Of a DNA stretch of 64,000 nt, positions 48,967 to 57,459 are shown piece by piece. The notes under the pieces are model-generated. The model saw only the letters and a list, made by a program, of their open reading frames with translations, made no database searches and had not been told where the DNA came from. The stretch's first letter is position 1. Each line of letters begins with the position of its first letter. The position numbers and the translations under genes are program-made. The DNA lies in assembly GCF_016595415.1 (NCBI RefSeq), contig NZ_JAENIO010000007.1:1-64000 (forward strand). Reading direction: 5' to 3'. This stretch comes from Roseibacillus ishigakijimensis (GTDB lineage Bacteria > Verrucomicrobiota > Verrucomicrobiia > Verrucomicrobiales > Akkermansiaceae).

Positions 48967-51432
48967 TCAGGGAATTTCCACGATGTCGCCCCATTGCAGT
49001 TGGAACCGCGCGCTCTCGGGCTGGGTGGGATCGAGGGTGATGGTGCTCTCTTCTCCGTCGGTTAGCCGGTTGATGGTGAAGGGTTTTTCGAGGTCGAGCT
49101 TGCCCTCGTATTCGGTGCGTAGTTTTTTCAGAATGGCACCGAAGGTCGGGGCTGAATCGTTGTTTTCTTTCTCTGAGAATGGGAGGAAAAAGGGCTCCGG
49201 TGCACCGCGGCCTAGAAGGCTCGGTCTGGAAAAATCGAGGAATCCTTCCAAGGCGGGGAGCCCGTATGAGAGGGCCACTTGTTTTGGACGTTTGGGGTTG
49301 TGGTTGAGATCAAAGTGGGCCGCGTGCCAGAGGAGGGGGAAAATTTCCCGGGTGCCCTCGCGCAGGGTGGTATCCCCGTTGGAATTGGTATTGAGATAGA
49401 GATCATGGTTGGCGAGATAAGCGAGCTTGGGATTGGAGCCTTGCTTGAGAAGGAGTTTGATCGCGTCAATGGGAAGAGGGCCCTTAGCGGGACTGCCAGA
49501 AATGCTGCCGGAGATCCGTTGAGAGCGGTTTGTTTTTCCATCTTCAAGTAGAAGGAGGTTGAGAGGATGGGTATGATTCTCGGGCCATCGATCCGCTCGC
49601 TCCTTAACGCTGCCGTTGGGATTGGCTCCTGCCTCAAGGAGGGCCTTGAGAAATTGATAGCCGATCGAGTCAGTGGTCGAACAATCTTTCCGGCAGATTG
49701 CGGAGAGCAAGGTCAAATTTAAGCTGGATTGCGCGTGATTGAGATGGACCTGAGTTTCCACCTCGAGAGAAGGCTTGAAGGCGAGGGCGGCATGCAGGGT
49801 CGCCAGTAAGCGCTCTATTTCGGGGTCTGAAATTTTTTTGGAAATGGGCTGCAAAGGACCTCCCAGAGTCATCGTTCTTCGCTGTTCAGGTAAGTCCTCG
49901 ATGAGGGTAAAGAGGCTCTTTGGATTCAACTCGGCTTGGAATTCCCGCAGAATCCTCAAGCACTCGACTCGCTCTTGTTCGACCGCGAGATCGGCGGGAG
50001 TCCGGCCCTCTTTGTCTTTGTGATTGGGCGAGACTCCCTCTTCCAAGGCTTGGCGGAGAGAGTCGCCTGCGTCCAGTCTCACGCATTGATGGAGAATGTG
50101 CTTTCCCGCCTTTTTCCAGCTGGCTCCACCCGAAAGGAGGATCTCGATCATCTTTTGAGCCCGTTCTTTCTCCTCCTCGTTAGGCGAGTTGGTTCTTTCG
50201 AGAGCTAAGCCGAGTAAGGAGAGGTCAGGGGGAAAATGGAGATTGGGATCGCCGCCGTGCTTGAGAAGGAGGGCGAGGACTTCAGGGCTGTGAGGAGAGT
50301 TGAAACTAATAGCCCTTTTCATGAACTCCTCCGCACTGCGCCCTGGGGCCCAAGTGATGCCAGCCTGAAGCAAATCTTCGATGATTATGAAAGAGTATTC
50401 GTTGGTTCGGTGGAGAGCAGTCGAGAACGCCATTTCCAGAACTCCTTTTTTGACTTCATTGCCAAAGTCTACAGTCTCATCATAAAGATATTCGCTGAGA
50501 GGGACCTCCTGTTTGATTAGGATGTGGAGTAGTGATCGTTTTCCTAAGTCAATCGATAGATTTGTGAGGTTTCGAAGATTATCTTCCGAAAGCTTGTCTG
50601 ACATGGTAATCCCACCTTCGGAGAAGGCTGATATCAGCCTACTGAGAGTGTTGCTGTTGTCATCATAGTAGAGGGCTGCTTTCAGAGCCGAAAAATTAGG
50701 AAGAATATTGTTCGAGCACAGATAGTCGATGATGTGGTTTCGTTTTTTTCGCACTGCTTTTTCCAAAGCGTCGGAACCCGCCTCATCGTCCGCTCCTCCG
50801 GCCTCGGTGAGCAACTGGCAGGCTGCGAGATGACCAGCACTCGCAGCGAACGTCAGAGGGTAGCCATCGCCATGGTCTTGAGTTTCCCAGTTAATCAGCA
50901 AATCAGCACCCTCTTTGACGAGGAATTCGAGAACTTTGAGCTGACCGTTCTTGGCTGCCAGATGGAGGGGCGGGAGGTCTTCGCCGGGGGCGGGGGCATT
51001 GATGAGATCGGGGCTCTGGGTGATGCGCTTTTTCAACTCGGCCATGCGTTCGTCCTGCTCGTCGCGGTCCGGGGCTGCAGCAGGAGCTTCGGCTTCGTGT
51101 CCGAGAGCAAGGAGGTTCTGTTGCGCCAGCATCGCCACGTCCTCCTCTTCGGGATAGCGGGTGAGGAGGCGTCGGTAGAGGGTCACCGCTTCCTCGTCGC
51201 GGTCGAGCTTGCGCAGACATTCCGCTTGGCGAAAGAGACTGCGGGCGGCAAGAGCGCGGTGTTCTTCCAGTCGTTTGGTGAGGGTTTGGTAGCTCTCCAG
51301 TGCGGCTTCGGCATCTCCCGTGACTTCTTCGGCATAGAGGGCATCGCGGAAGAGGTCCTGCGGGGAAGGCTGGTCCTCTGCTGGGCAGAGAAGGGGAAAG
51401 GCGAGAATGGTGAGGAAAAGGGGTGCTTTCAT
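48967..51432 (-). CDS. Secreted TPR and ankyrin-repeat protein
   Basis: 821 residues from the ATG at 51432, with GGAG five bases upstream. Signal peptide MKAPLFLTILAFPLLCPA. TPR-like helices about 25-110 ('ARSLFRQAECLRKLDRDEEA', 'YRRLLTRYPEEEDVAMLAQQ') with the look of a YbgF/Tol-type tail, then ankyrin repeats from about 145 onward: 'DLPPLHLAAKNGQLKVLEFL', 'GYPLTFAASAGHLAACQLL', 'SPEVLALLLKHGGDPNLHFP', 'KEGRTPADLAVEQERVECLR', 'GYQFLKALLEAGANPNGS'. Repeats are irregular in the middle, where the DNA is also less GC-rich. Probably a periplasmic protein-binding scaffold. It is the first gene of an operon whose next two genes are a kinase and its regulator. Confidence 0.88.
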   Translation of the reverse strand: MKAPLFLTILAFPLLCPAEDQPSPQDLFRDALYAEEVTGDAEAALESYQTLTKRLEEHRALAARSLFRQAECLRKLDRDEEAVTLYRRLLTRYPEEEDVAMLAQQNLLALGHEAEAPAAAPDRDEQDERMAELKKRITQSPDLINAPAPGEDLPPLHLAAKNGQLKVLEFLVKEGADLLINWETQDHGDGYPLTFAASAGHLAACQLLTEAGGADDEAGSDALEKAVRKKRNHIIDYLCSNNILPNFSALKAALYYDDNSNTLSRLISAFSEGGITMSDKLSEDNLRNLTNLSIDLGKRSLLHILIKQEVPLSEYLYDETVDFGNEVKKGVLEMAFSTALHRTNEYSFIIIEDLLQAGITWAPGRSAEEFMKRAISFNSPHSPEVLALLLKHGGDPNLHFPPDLSLLGLALERTNSPNEEEKERAQKMIEILLSGGASWKKAGKHILHQCVRLDAGDSLRQALEEGVSPNHKDKEGRTPADLAVEQERVECLRILREFQAELNPKSLFTLIEDLPEQRRTMTLGGPLQPISKKISDPEIERLLATLHAALAFKPSLEVETQVHLNHAQSSLNLTLLSAICRKDCSTTDSIGYQFLKALLEAGANPNGSVKERADRWPENHTHPLNLLLLEDGKTNRSQRISGSISGSPAKGPLPIDAIKLLLKQGSNPKLAYLANHDLYLNTNSNGDTTLREGTREIFPLLWHAAHFDLNHNPKRPKQVALSYGLPALEGFLDFSRPSLLGRGAPEPFFLPFSEKENNDSAPTFGAILKKLRTEYEGKLDLEKPFTINRLTDGEESTITLDPTQPESARFQLQWGDIVEIP

Positions 51433-51508
51433 CAGGTCTCCATCCTGCCACAAGGGAGCGGGAGAGTTGTCACGAAAGTGTCTTCTTTCACCTTTTCTGG
51501 AAAAAATC

Positions 51509-51529
51509 TTAGAATCATTCCTATTCTTA
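51509..51529. promoter_or_regulatory. Candidate Fur/PerR-type operator
   Basis: TTAGAAT at 51509-51515 and ATTCTTA at 51523-51529 form an imperfect inverted repeat (six of seven positions pair) around seven bases; the first 15 bases also fit the 7-1-7 form of Fur/PerR boxes (TTAGAAT-C-ATTCCTA). It lies 40 bases before the Fur-family gene start, in the divergent region shared with the ankyrin operon. Autoregulation is inference. Confidence 0.4.
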
Positions 51530-51568
51530 CTTGAGATCGGGTCTCTTCGGGGTAGTTTCCCCGCGCCG

Positions 51569-52015
51569 ATGGATTCCAAACCTTTTCCCATGCCCGCTCA
51601 CTCTGACGAAATTCCGTCGGAATTGGGAGGGCTGCGCATGACCAAGCAGCGCAAGGAAGTCTACGGGGTTTTGTTGGAGCATCGCGACCACCCGACGGCG
51701 CAGGATGTCTTTCTCCGTTCCAAGGAGCGGATGCCATCCATCTCGCTGGCAACGGTTTACAATTGCTTGGAGGCGCTGGTGGGCCATGGTTTGGTGAGGC
51801 AGGTCAACTTTGATCGCTCACCTTCGCGCTACTGCCCAAACTTGGAGGAACACGTTCATTTCCAAGATGAAGCCACCGGTGAAATTCATGACGTGGTCTT
51901 TAAAGACGGCGTTAGACTTGAAGATTTTCTCGAATTGCCGCAAGGCGTCGAGGTCAGGGAGCTGGAGCTGACCCTGAAAGGCACTCTGCCGGGCTCCACC
52001 ACCACTAGAAAATAA
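51569..52015 (+). CDS. Fur-family transcriptional regulator of the suf operon
   Basis: 148 residues from the ATG at 51569; an ATG at 51590 is also possible. The winged-helix part is typical of Fur/PerR: 'RMTKQRKEVYGVLLEHRDHP', 'TAQDVFLRSKERMPSISLAT', 'VYNCLEALVGHGLVRQVNF'. The dimerisation domain keeps histidines in 'LEEHVHFQDEATGEIHDV', but the usual structural-zinc CxxC pairs are absent. The gene lies 12 bases before sufC, so it probably controls Fe-S cluster assembly in response to iron or redox state, and perhaps itself through the repeat at 51509-51529. Fur-like regulators leading suf operons are known in several phyla. Confidence 0.88.
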   Translation: MDSKPFPMPAHSDEIPSELGGLRMTKQRKEVYGVLLEHRDHPTAQDVFLRSKERMPSISLATVYNCLEALVGHGLVRQVNFDRSPSRYCPNLEEHVHFQDEATGEIHDVVFKDGVRLEDFLELPQGVEVRELELTLKGTLPGSTTTRK

Positions 52016-52027
52016 TACCAACCGACG

Positions 52028-52777
52028 ATGAGTCTCCTTATTGAAAATTTGCACGCGAATGTGGACGGAACCGAAATCCTGAAGGGTCTTTCTTTGGAAA
52101 TTCCCAAAGGAGAGGTCCACGCTATTATGGGGCCCAACGGTTCGGGTAAATCGACTCTTTCCAAAGTGCTGGCTGGCCATGAGGACTACGAAGTGACCGC
52201 AGGCAGCGCGACCATGGACGGCGAAGACCTCTTTGAGCTGGAAGTGGATGAGCGTTCCCGTGCCGGGCTATTCCTAGCTTTCCAGTATCCCGCCGAGGTC
52301 CCCGGAGTATCCAATGCCAACTTCCTGCGCGCGGCGCGGCAGGCCCGCTTGCCGAAGGGCGAGGAGATCGATGCCGTGAAGTTCTACCACGAGATGTATG
52401 AGAAGATGGACGTGCTGGAGATGGACCGCAAGTTCACCGCCCGCGCCGTCAACGAAGGCTTCTCGGGAGGGGAAAAGAAGCGCAACGAGATTCTCCAGAT
52501 GATGATGCTGGACCCGAAATACTGCCTCCTCGATGAGACCGACTCCGGTCTCGACATCGATGCCCTCAAGGTGGTGGCCAAGGGAGTGAATGCGATGCGT
52601 TCGCCCGAGCGGGGCTTCCTGGTGATCACCCACTACCAGCGCCTGTTGGACTACATCGAGCCTGACTACGTCCACGTCATGTCCGATGGCAAAATTGTGA
52701 AAAGTGGCGATAAGTCCCTCGCTCTCGAGCTGGAGAAGAGTGGCTATGACTTTTTGAAAGAGGAGGTGGCAGCATGA
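52028..52777 (+). CDS. sufC: Fe-S cluster assembly ATPase SufC
   Basis: 249 residues. Cytosolic ABC-type ATPase of the SufBC2D scaffold. Walker A '[19 protein letters not shown]', Q-loop region '[20 protein letters not shown]', SufC-type signature '[17 protein letters not shown]', Walker B '[18 protein letters not shown]' and H-loop '[20 protein letters not shown]' are all present. The length is normal. Its stop overlaps the sufB start by four bases (ATGA). ATP hydrolysis drives the conformational change that exposes the cluster assembly site on SufB-SufD. Confidence 0.97.
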   Translation: MSLLIENLHANVDGTEILKGLSLEIPKGEVHAIMGPNGSGKSTLSKVLAGHEDYEVTAGSATMDGEDLFELEVDERSRAGLFLAFQYPAEVPGVSNANFLRAARQARLPKGEEIDAVKFYHEMYEKMDVLEMDRKFTARAVNEGFSGGEKKRNEILQMMMLDPKYCLLDETDSGLDIDALKVVAKGVNAMRSPERGFLVITHYQRLLDYIEPDYVHVMSDGKIVKSGDKSLALELEKSGYDFLKEEVAA

Positions 52778-54213
52778 GTTACGACACCGCAACGCTGGAA
52801 CCCGATACGAGCACGGCGGAGGCGATCGACATCGATCGCTCCAAGGGGGATTTCACTTTCCCGGAGAATCACAAATACGATGCCGGGCGGGGCTTGACCA
52901 AGGCCACGGTCGATTACATCGCCGATGTGAAGAAGGACGCGGATTGGATTCGCGAGTTTCGCCACAAGGCCTTGGAGGTTTTCGAAAGCAAGCCCATGCC
53001 GACCAATTGGGCGACTAAGGACCTCGATAATATCGATTTCGACATCATTCGCTACTACCTCTCCGATGGCCAGAAGCCGAAGCGGAGTTGGGATGAAGTG
53101 CCGGCCGAGGTGCTGGAGACTTTCGAGCGTCTGGGGATTCCCGAGCAAGAGCGCGCCTTCCTCGCGGGGGTGGAAGCGCAATATGACTCCGAGGCCGCTT
53201 ACTCCAATATGAAGGAGGCGCTCGAGAAAGAGGGCGTTATTTTCGTGAACTCCAAGGAGGGTCTCAACGAGTATGAGGAGATTTTCCGTCCTTATTTCGG
53301 CAAGGTCATTCCGACGGGCGACAACAAGTTTTCCGCCCTCAACAGCGCGGTCTTTTCCGGAGGCTCCTTCATCTACGTGCCCAAGGGGGTGAAGCTGAAG
53401 CAGCCCTTGCAGGCCTACTTCCGCATCAACTCCGAGAACTTCGGGCAGTTCGAGCGGACCCTGATCATCGCGGACGAGGATTCCGAAATCACTTACATGG
53501 AAGGGTGCACCGCGCCCAAGTTCGAGACCGCGACTTTGCACTCGGCAGTGGTGGAGCTGGTGGCGCTTAAGAATGCCAAAATTCAATACATCACGGTGCA
53601 GAACTGGTCCTCCAATGTTTACAATCTCGTCACCAAGCGGGGAGTGGCTCATGAGGGAGCGGAAGTGCGCTGGATTGACTGCAATATCGGCAGCCGACTG
53701 ACGATGAAGTATCCCGGCGTGGTGATGAAGGGCGAAGGCGCCCGCGGCGAGGTGGTTTCCATCGCGCTCGCGAACGATGGTCAGCACCAGGACACCGGTG
53801 CGAAGATGATTCATGCCGCGAACAACACCACCTCCAACGTGGTCTCCAAGTCCATTTCGGTGGGCGAAGGGCGCTCCACTTATCGGGGGCAGGTGCACAT
53901 TCCCAAGCACCTTAAGGGCTGCAAGAACAACACCGAGTGTGATGCTCTGCTCATCAACTCCCACAGCCGGACCGATACCTACCCCGCCATCACCGTGCGC
54001 GGCAACGACCACGTCACCCAGCATGAGGCCAGTGTGAGTCAGGTCAGCGAGGAGATGCTCTTCTATATGCAGCAGCGGGGCATCGGCGAGGCTGAGGCCA
54101 TGAGCCTGGCGGTCAACGGTTTCATCAACGACCTCGTGCGCGAGTTCCCGATGGAGTATTCCGTTGAATTGAAGCGGCTCATCGAGCTGGAGATGGAAGG
54201 CAGCGTGGGGTAG
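52774..54213 (+). CDS. sufB: Fe-S cluster scaffold protein SufB
   Basis: 479 residues, of normal length. The beta-helix core and family motifs are plain: '[20 protein letters not shown]', '[20 protein letters not shown]', '[20 protein letters not shown]', '[20 protein letters not shown]', '[20 protein letters not shown]', '[20 protein letters not shown]'. SufB accepts sulfur and iron and builds the nascent cluster together with SufC and SufD. Translationally coupled to sufC. Unlike the usual order, sufD does not follow directly: about 500 bases with a decayed gene pair intervene. Confidence 0.97.
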   Translation: MSYDTATLEPDTSTAEAIDIDRSKGDFTFPENHKYDAGRGLTKATVDYIADVKKDADWIREFRHKALEVFESKPMPTNWATKDLDNIDFDIIRYYLSDGQKPKRSWDEVPAEVLETFERLGIPEQERAFLAGVEAQYDSEAAYSNMKEALEKEGVIFVNSKEGLNEYEEIFRPYFGKVIPTGDNKFSALNSAVFSGGSFIYVPKGVKLKQPLQAYFRINSENFGQFERTLIIADEDSEITYMEGCTAPKFETATLHSAVVELVALKNAKIQYITVQNWSSNVYNLVTKRGVAHEGAEVRWIDCNIGSRLTMKYPGVVMKGEGARGEVVSIALANDGQHQDTGAKMIHAANNTTSNVVSKSISVGEGRSTYRGQVHIPKHLKGCKNNTECDALLINSHSRTDTYPAITVRGNDHVTQHEASVSQVSEEMLFYMQQRGIGEAEAMSLAVNGFINDLVREFPMEYSVELKRLIELEMEGSVG

Positions 54214-54230
54214 AATTTTTCTCGCTCAAG

Positions 54231-54434
54231 ATGAAATCCGAATCCTCCTCTTCCCGTGGCAAGTTAGAAGTTTTCGATTCCTTTGAGGAAGCGAAAGCGG
54301 TTGAGCGTGAAGAATGGATGGCGATGACTGGTCGTGACAAAATGACTCTCTTGGAGTCCCTCCGCAAGCAAACTTACCCCCATGAACGAGGAACTGCACA
54401 AGGACTTCAGAGAGTTTTTGCAATTGTCGATTGA
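54231..54434 (+). CDS. Small partner gene of a nucleotidyltransferase pair
   Basis: 67 residues, 17 bases after the sufB stop. The 'KLEVFDSFEEAKAVEREEWM' and 'QGLQRVFAIVD' ends match the widespread small protein (family members typically show an SFEEA-like motif and a final RVxxIVxL-like stretch) that precedes DUF6036/MNT-type nucleotidyltransferase genes and overlaps them, as here by 53 bases. Such pairs resemble toxin-antitoxin modules, though their activity is not established in general. This small reading frame appears intact or only slightly short; its partner is broken, so it is probably a relic. Confidence 0.6.
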   Translation: MKSESSSSRGKLEVFDSFEEAKAVEREEWMAMTGRDKMTLLESLRKQTYPHERGTAQGLQRVFAIVD

Positions 54435-54695
54435 GCGCGATGTCCGGTTCTTGATTATCGGGGGCATGGCATTTTTCGTTTTGGGAATCCACCTTGGAAG
54501 ATTGAGATTTTCGTCTCTATTCCCGGGGTTGAGTTCGAAGACTGTTTCCAGCGTCACACTCATTGGCCAATCGGAGAGATGCAAGTTCCCATGATTTCGT
54601 TGCCAGACCTCAGAGCGAATAAGATGGCCAGTGGCCGCCCCAAGGATTTTGCCGATTTAGCGCATTATCTTCCAGATCCTCAAAGTGACAAATAA
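54382..54695 (+). pseudogene. Decayed MNT/DUF6036-type nucleotidyltransferase
   Basis: The first frame begins 'MNEELHKDFREFLQLSIERD', continuing to 'VRFLIIGG', the normal start of this family up to the beta-strand before the active site. The usual Gly-Ser/Asp-x-Asp segment is then missing, and the homology resumes in another frame from about 54485: 'GNPPWKIEIFVSIPGVEFED' and 'ISLPDLRANKMASGRPKDF', ending at the stop at 54693-54695. So an internal deletion of about 50-60 codons has removed the catalytic centre and shifted the frame. An intact gene of this family is about 150-190 codons; 105 codons remain here. It separates sufB from sufD. Confidence 0.75.
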
Positions 54696-54709
54696 CCAAT
54701 TTTCAAGAA

Positions 54710-55948
54710 ATGACTACCCTGACTACCCGCTTTCCCGCCTGGTATGAGAAGCTCCGCAGTGACGCGGAGAAAGAATACGAACGCCTCGACTGGCCGACTC
54801 GCAAGGACGAAAACTGGCGGTTTGGTTCCTATAAGAAGGGGAACCTTGCCGACGCGCAAATCGTGCACGGGGGACAAGCTGAGGGGCTCCCCGAGCCCGC
54901 GCTGACCGACGCCCTGCGCTTTGTCTTCTGCAACAATGAGTTGATCGCCACCGAGGGCGAGATTCCAGAAGGAATCGTCGCGGGTCCGCTGGAAGATGTC
55001 TTGCGCGATTACGGTGATTGCATCGAGGGCATTTTGCCCCCGTTGCAGGGCAAGCTGGGCTCCCCGAAGCTGGCGGCCCTCCATCGCGCCAAGAGTGAAG
55101 GCGGTATTGCGCTCAATATCAGCATTGCTTGCGAGAAGCCGATCGAGATCGTTCACCTCGTCAGCGGCGAGGGCGTGACGACCCTGCCTTACACCCTCAT
55201 TGTCGGGATGTCGGGCGGAAAGGCGACGGTGCTCGAGCGCTTTGTGAGTGCCAATGAGTCCGATGCCGCCACCGTGGTCTCGGTGAGTGATCTGATCGCG
55301 ATGGACAAGAGCGAATTGCGCTATCTGGTCTCCCAAGAGCTCAATGAGCAGAGCCAATTCATTCGTTTGGCCGATTCCAAACTGGGCAAGAATACCCGTA
55401 CCAAGACGGGGTCGATTCATATTGGCGCGAGCTGGGCGCGGGAAGAGACTTACTCCACGGTCGATGGGGCGGAGAGCAACTCCGAGATTCTTTCGGTGGC
55501 CATCCCCACCACCGGGCAGGAATACGATCAGCGCACCTTCCAGCACCACGGCGCGCCCCATACGGGCAGCGATCTTCTTTTCAAGAACACTCTCTTCGGC
55601 AAGGGCAAGACCGTGTTTTCGGGCTTGATCTTCGTCGATGAAGGGGCCCATTACACTGATGCCTACCAGACTTGTCGTAATTTGTTCATGAGCGACGAGG
55701 CCGAGGCCAACTCCATGCCGGGGTTGGAAATCAATGCCGACCAAGTGAAGTGCTCCCACGGCAGCACCTCCAGTCGGGTCAGTGACGAGGAAATCTATTA
55801 TCTCTGTAGTCGCGGGATTAATCCGGCCAGCGCGCGGCGCATGATTGCGCAGGGTTTCTCGGCAGAAGTGGTGGAGAAGTTCGAAGATGAGGCGCTGGAA
55901 GCCTTCGCCATTGGTCGCATCGAGGCCAAGTTTGCCCGAGTCAGCTGA
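54710..55948 (+). CDS. sufD: Fe-S cluster assembly protein SufD
   Basis: 412 residues. Shares the SufB/SufD beta-helix: 'NWRFGSYKKGNLADAQIVHG' near the N-terminus, 'TYSTVDGAESNSEILSVAIP', 'QRTFQHHGAPHTGSDLLFKN', 'VFSGLIFVDEGAHYTDAYQT' and the C-terminal 'KCSHGSTSSRVSDEEIYYLC', 'SRGINPASARRMIAQGFSAE'. The conserved His in 'HGSTSS' belongs to the SufB-SufD interface where the cluster forms. Last gene of the suf operon; a strong intrinsic terminator follows. sufS and sufU/sufE are not in the window. Confidence 0.95.
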   Translation: MTTLTTRFPAWYEKLRSDAEKEYERLDWPTRKDENWRFGSYKKGNLADAQIVHGGQAEGLPEPALTDALRFVFCNNELIATEGEIPEGIVAGPLEDVLRDYGDCIEGILPPLQGKLGSPKLAALHRAKSEGGIALNISIACEKPIEIVHLVSGEGVTTLPYTLIVGMSGGKATVLERFVSANESDAATVVSVSDLIAMDKSELRYLVSQELNEQSQFIRLADSKLGKNTRTKTGSIHIGASWAREETYSTVDGAESNSEILSVAIPTTGQEYDQRTFQHHGAPHTGSDLLFKNTLFGKGKTVFSGLIFVDEGAHYTDAYQTCRNLFMSDEAEANSMPGLEINADQVKCSHGSTSSRVSDEEIYYLCSRGINPASARRMIAQGFSAEVVEKFEDEALEAFAIGRIEAKFARVS

Positions 55949-55975
55949 GCTCCTGCTGACGATCTCTTTATTGCA

Positions 55976-56003
55976 GCCCGGGATAGACTCCCGGGCTTTT
56001 TTT
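55976..56003 (+). terminator. Intrinsic terminator of the suf operon
   Basis: gcccggga pairs with tcccgggc around TAGAC, followed by seven T. It begins 28 bases after the sufD stop. Confidence 0.93.
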
Positions 56004-56027
56004 GTGGTCTAAGACAATTTGCTGATA

Positions 56028-56043
56028 ATTATTTACAAATAAT
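56028..56043. promoter_or_regulatory. Candidate operator upstream of the P460 gene
   Basis: attattt-ac-aaataat, perfect 7-2-7 symmetry, which can also be read as TTATT-TACA-AATAA, the 5-4-5 spacing of CRP/FNR-family sites. It lies 120 bases before the P460 cytochrome start in an otherwise AT-rich leader. The regulator is not identified. Confidence 0.35.
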
Positions 56044-56163
56044 CGCCAAGATTTCTTCTAATTTTCTCAGGTCTTTGTTAGGTTTCCACTGTTCTTCGTT
56101 CCTTTCATTGCCCCAGTGGGTTGGGAATGCGGATCTTAATAACCTCAACATGCTCATAATAAG

Positions 56164-57363
56164 ATGTCTACCACTCAAATTGTTTCCGCTCGGGCGTTTG
56201 GCAAATTGGCCACCGCCTCCGTCGCTCTCTTCGTCCTTTCGGCACCCCTCTTTCTGACTTCCTGTGAGAAAAGCACTGCCCAAGCGGAGGGGAAAGCGAA
56301 TGCCTTCTTCGAAATCAATGCCGATGGCGAGTTAATACGCCCCACTGGCTACCGGACTTGGGTCTACGTAGGCACCCCGCTGACTCCCAATGATATGAAT
56401 GGAGGGGCGGCTACCTTTCCGGAGTTTCATTCGGTCTATATTGATCCGGTGAGCTACGATCACTATCGGACCACGGGAGAGTTTCCGGATGGCACCATTC
56501 TGGTGAAAGAGATGTCCCTGGTCGGGAGCAAGACCGCATCCAGCGGGGCGGGCTACTTCATGGGGGAATTCTCCGGGTTGGAGGCGACGATCAAGAGTAA
56601 GGAGCATTTTCCGGATGCTCCGGGGAACTGGGCTTACTTCACCTTCACCAATCCCAAGGAGGGAACGTTGGCGGACAAAACCAAGGCGCACCCGAGCAGC
56701 TCCTGCAATGCTTGTCACGAAACGCAGGCCCAAGACGATTTCGTTTTCACCCAATACTATCCCGTGTTGCGAGCAGCCAAGGGCGTGGGTGATGAAGTCG
56801 TTCCCGAAAATGGAGCGGAACGCACCGCTTCCAATCCCGAGGGAACAGCAGCGATCAGCGATGCGGATGCAGAGGCCTCTGCCGAGCAGCCTGCGGTCGA
56901 TCCCCAGTGGCTGCCTACTGCGGAAACACCCGAGGTGGACCTGGAGGTGCCCTTGGAGCGGGAAGCTCTCTTTGCTTACTTGAAAGAAGGAAAATACAAG
57001 GATTTTCCGGCCAAGGAGACCGACATGCACCCCTCCGTGGGGCCTCACCTTGACTACAGCTGGCCGGTGCGCGTTTTCATGAATAAGATCGTGGCCGATT
57101 CCATGACCGCGGGTAATGATCAGCACCCCAAGGGGTCGGTCGTGATTAAGGAACTCTTTGATAACGATAAGAACCTGACTGGTTGGGCGGTGATGGCCAA
57201 GACCCATGATGACACCGATATGGGCAAGGGCTGGTATTGGACTGAGTTCACCTCGGCAGTGGATGCGACCAAAGAAGTGGGTGGCGGCAACGGCGTGCCG
57301 GGATGCTTTGGCTGCCATTTTGCAGGCAAGGATATGGTGCGTTCCCACTTTCCTTTGAAGTGA
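56164..57363 (+). CDS. Tandem cytochrome P460 lipoprotein, di-heme
   Basis: 399 residues. Signal with a lipobox-like end (LFLTSC, Cys34). Two P460-like domains: about 48-205 with 'FPDGTILVKEMSLVGSKTAS', 'YFTFTNPKEGTLADKTKAHP' and the heme motif CNACH at 181-185; and about 265-399 with 'HPKGSVVIKELFDNDKNLTG', 'GWYWTEF' and CFGCH at 381-385. Each domain keeps a lysine after its DG/KG strand (in 'ILVKEM' and 'VVIKEL') where P460 proteins can carry a heme-lysine crosslink. The acidic, Ala/Pro-rich linker (about 206-260) separates them. P460 proteins oxidise hydroxylamine or detoxify NO; the double form here is unusual. Stand-alone gene with its own terminator. Confidence 0.85.
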   Translation: MSTTQIVSARAFGKLATASVALFVLSAPLFLTSCEKSTAQAEGKANAFFEINADGELIRPTGYRTWVYVGTPLTPNDMNGGAATFPEFHSVYIDPVSYDHYRTTGEFPDGTILVKEMSLVGSKTASSGAGYFMGEFSGLEATIKSKEHFPDAPGNWAYFTFTNPKEGTLADKTKAHPSSSCNACHETQAQDDFVFTQYYPVLRAAKGVGDEVVPENGAERTASNPEGTAAISDADAEASAEQPAVDPQWLPTAETPEVDLEVPLEREALFAYLKEGKYKDFPAKETDMHPSVGPHLDYSWPVRVFMNKIVADSMTAGNDQHPKGSVVIKELFDNDKNLTGWAVMAKTHDDTDMGKGWYWTEFTSAVDATKEVGGGNGVPGCFGCHFAGKDMVRSHFPLK

Positions 57364-57393
57364 GGCAGCCTTCCGTCTCAATATTTTTCGTTC

Positions 57394-57418
57394 AGCCCTC
57401 CTCCGGGAGGGCTTTTTT
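57394..57418 (+). terminator. Intrinsic terminator after the P460 gene
   Basis: agccctcc pairs with ggagggct around TCCG, and six T follow from the stem end. It begins 31 bases past the stop at 57363. Confidence 0.92.
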
Positions 57419-57459
57419 GCGGGAGGTTTTCGGTTCGATGGGGTATTGCCTTGCGCGAA

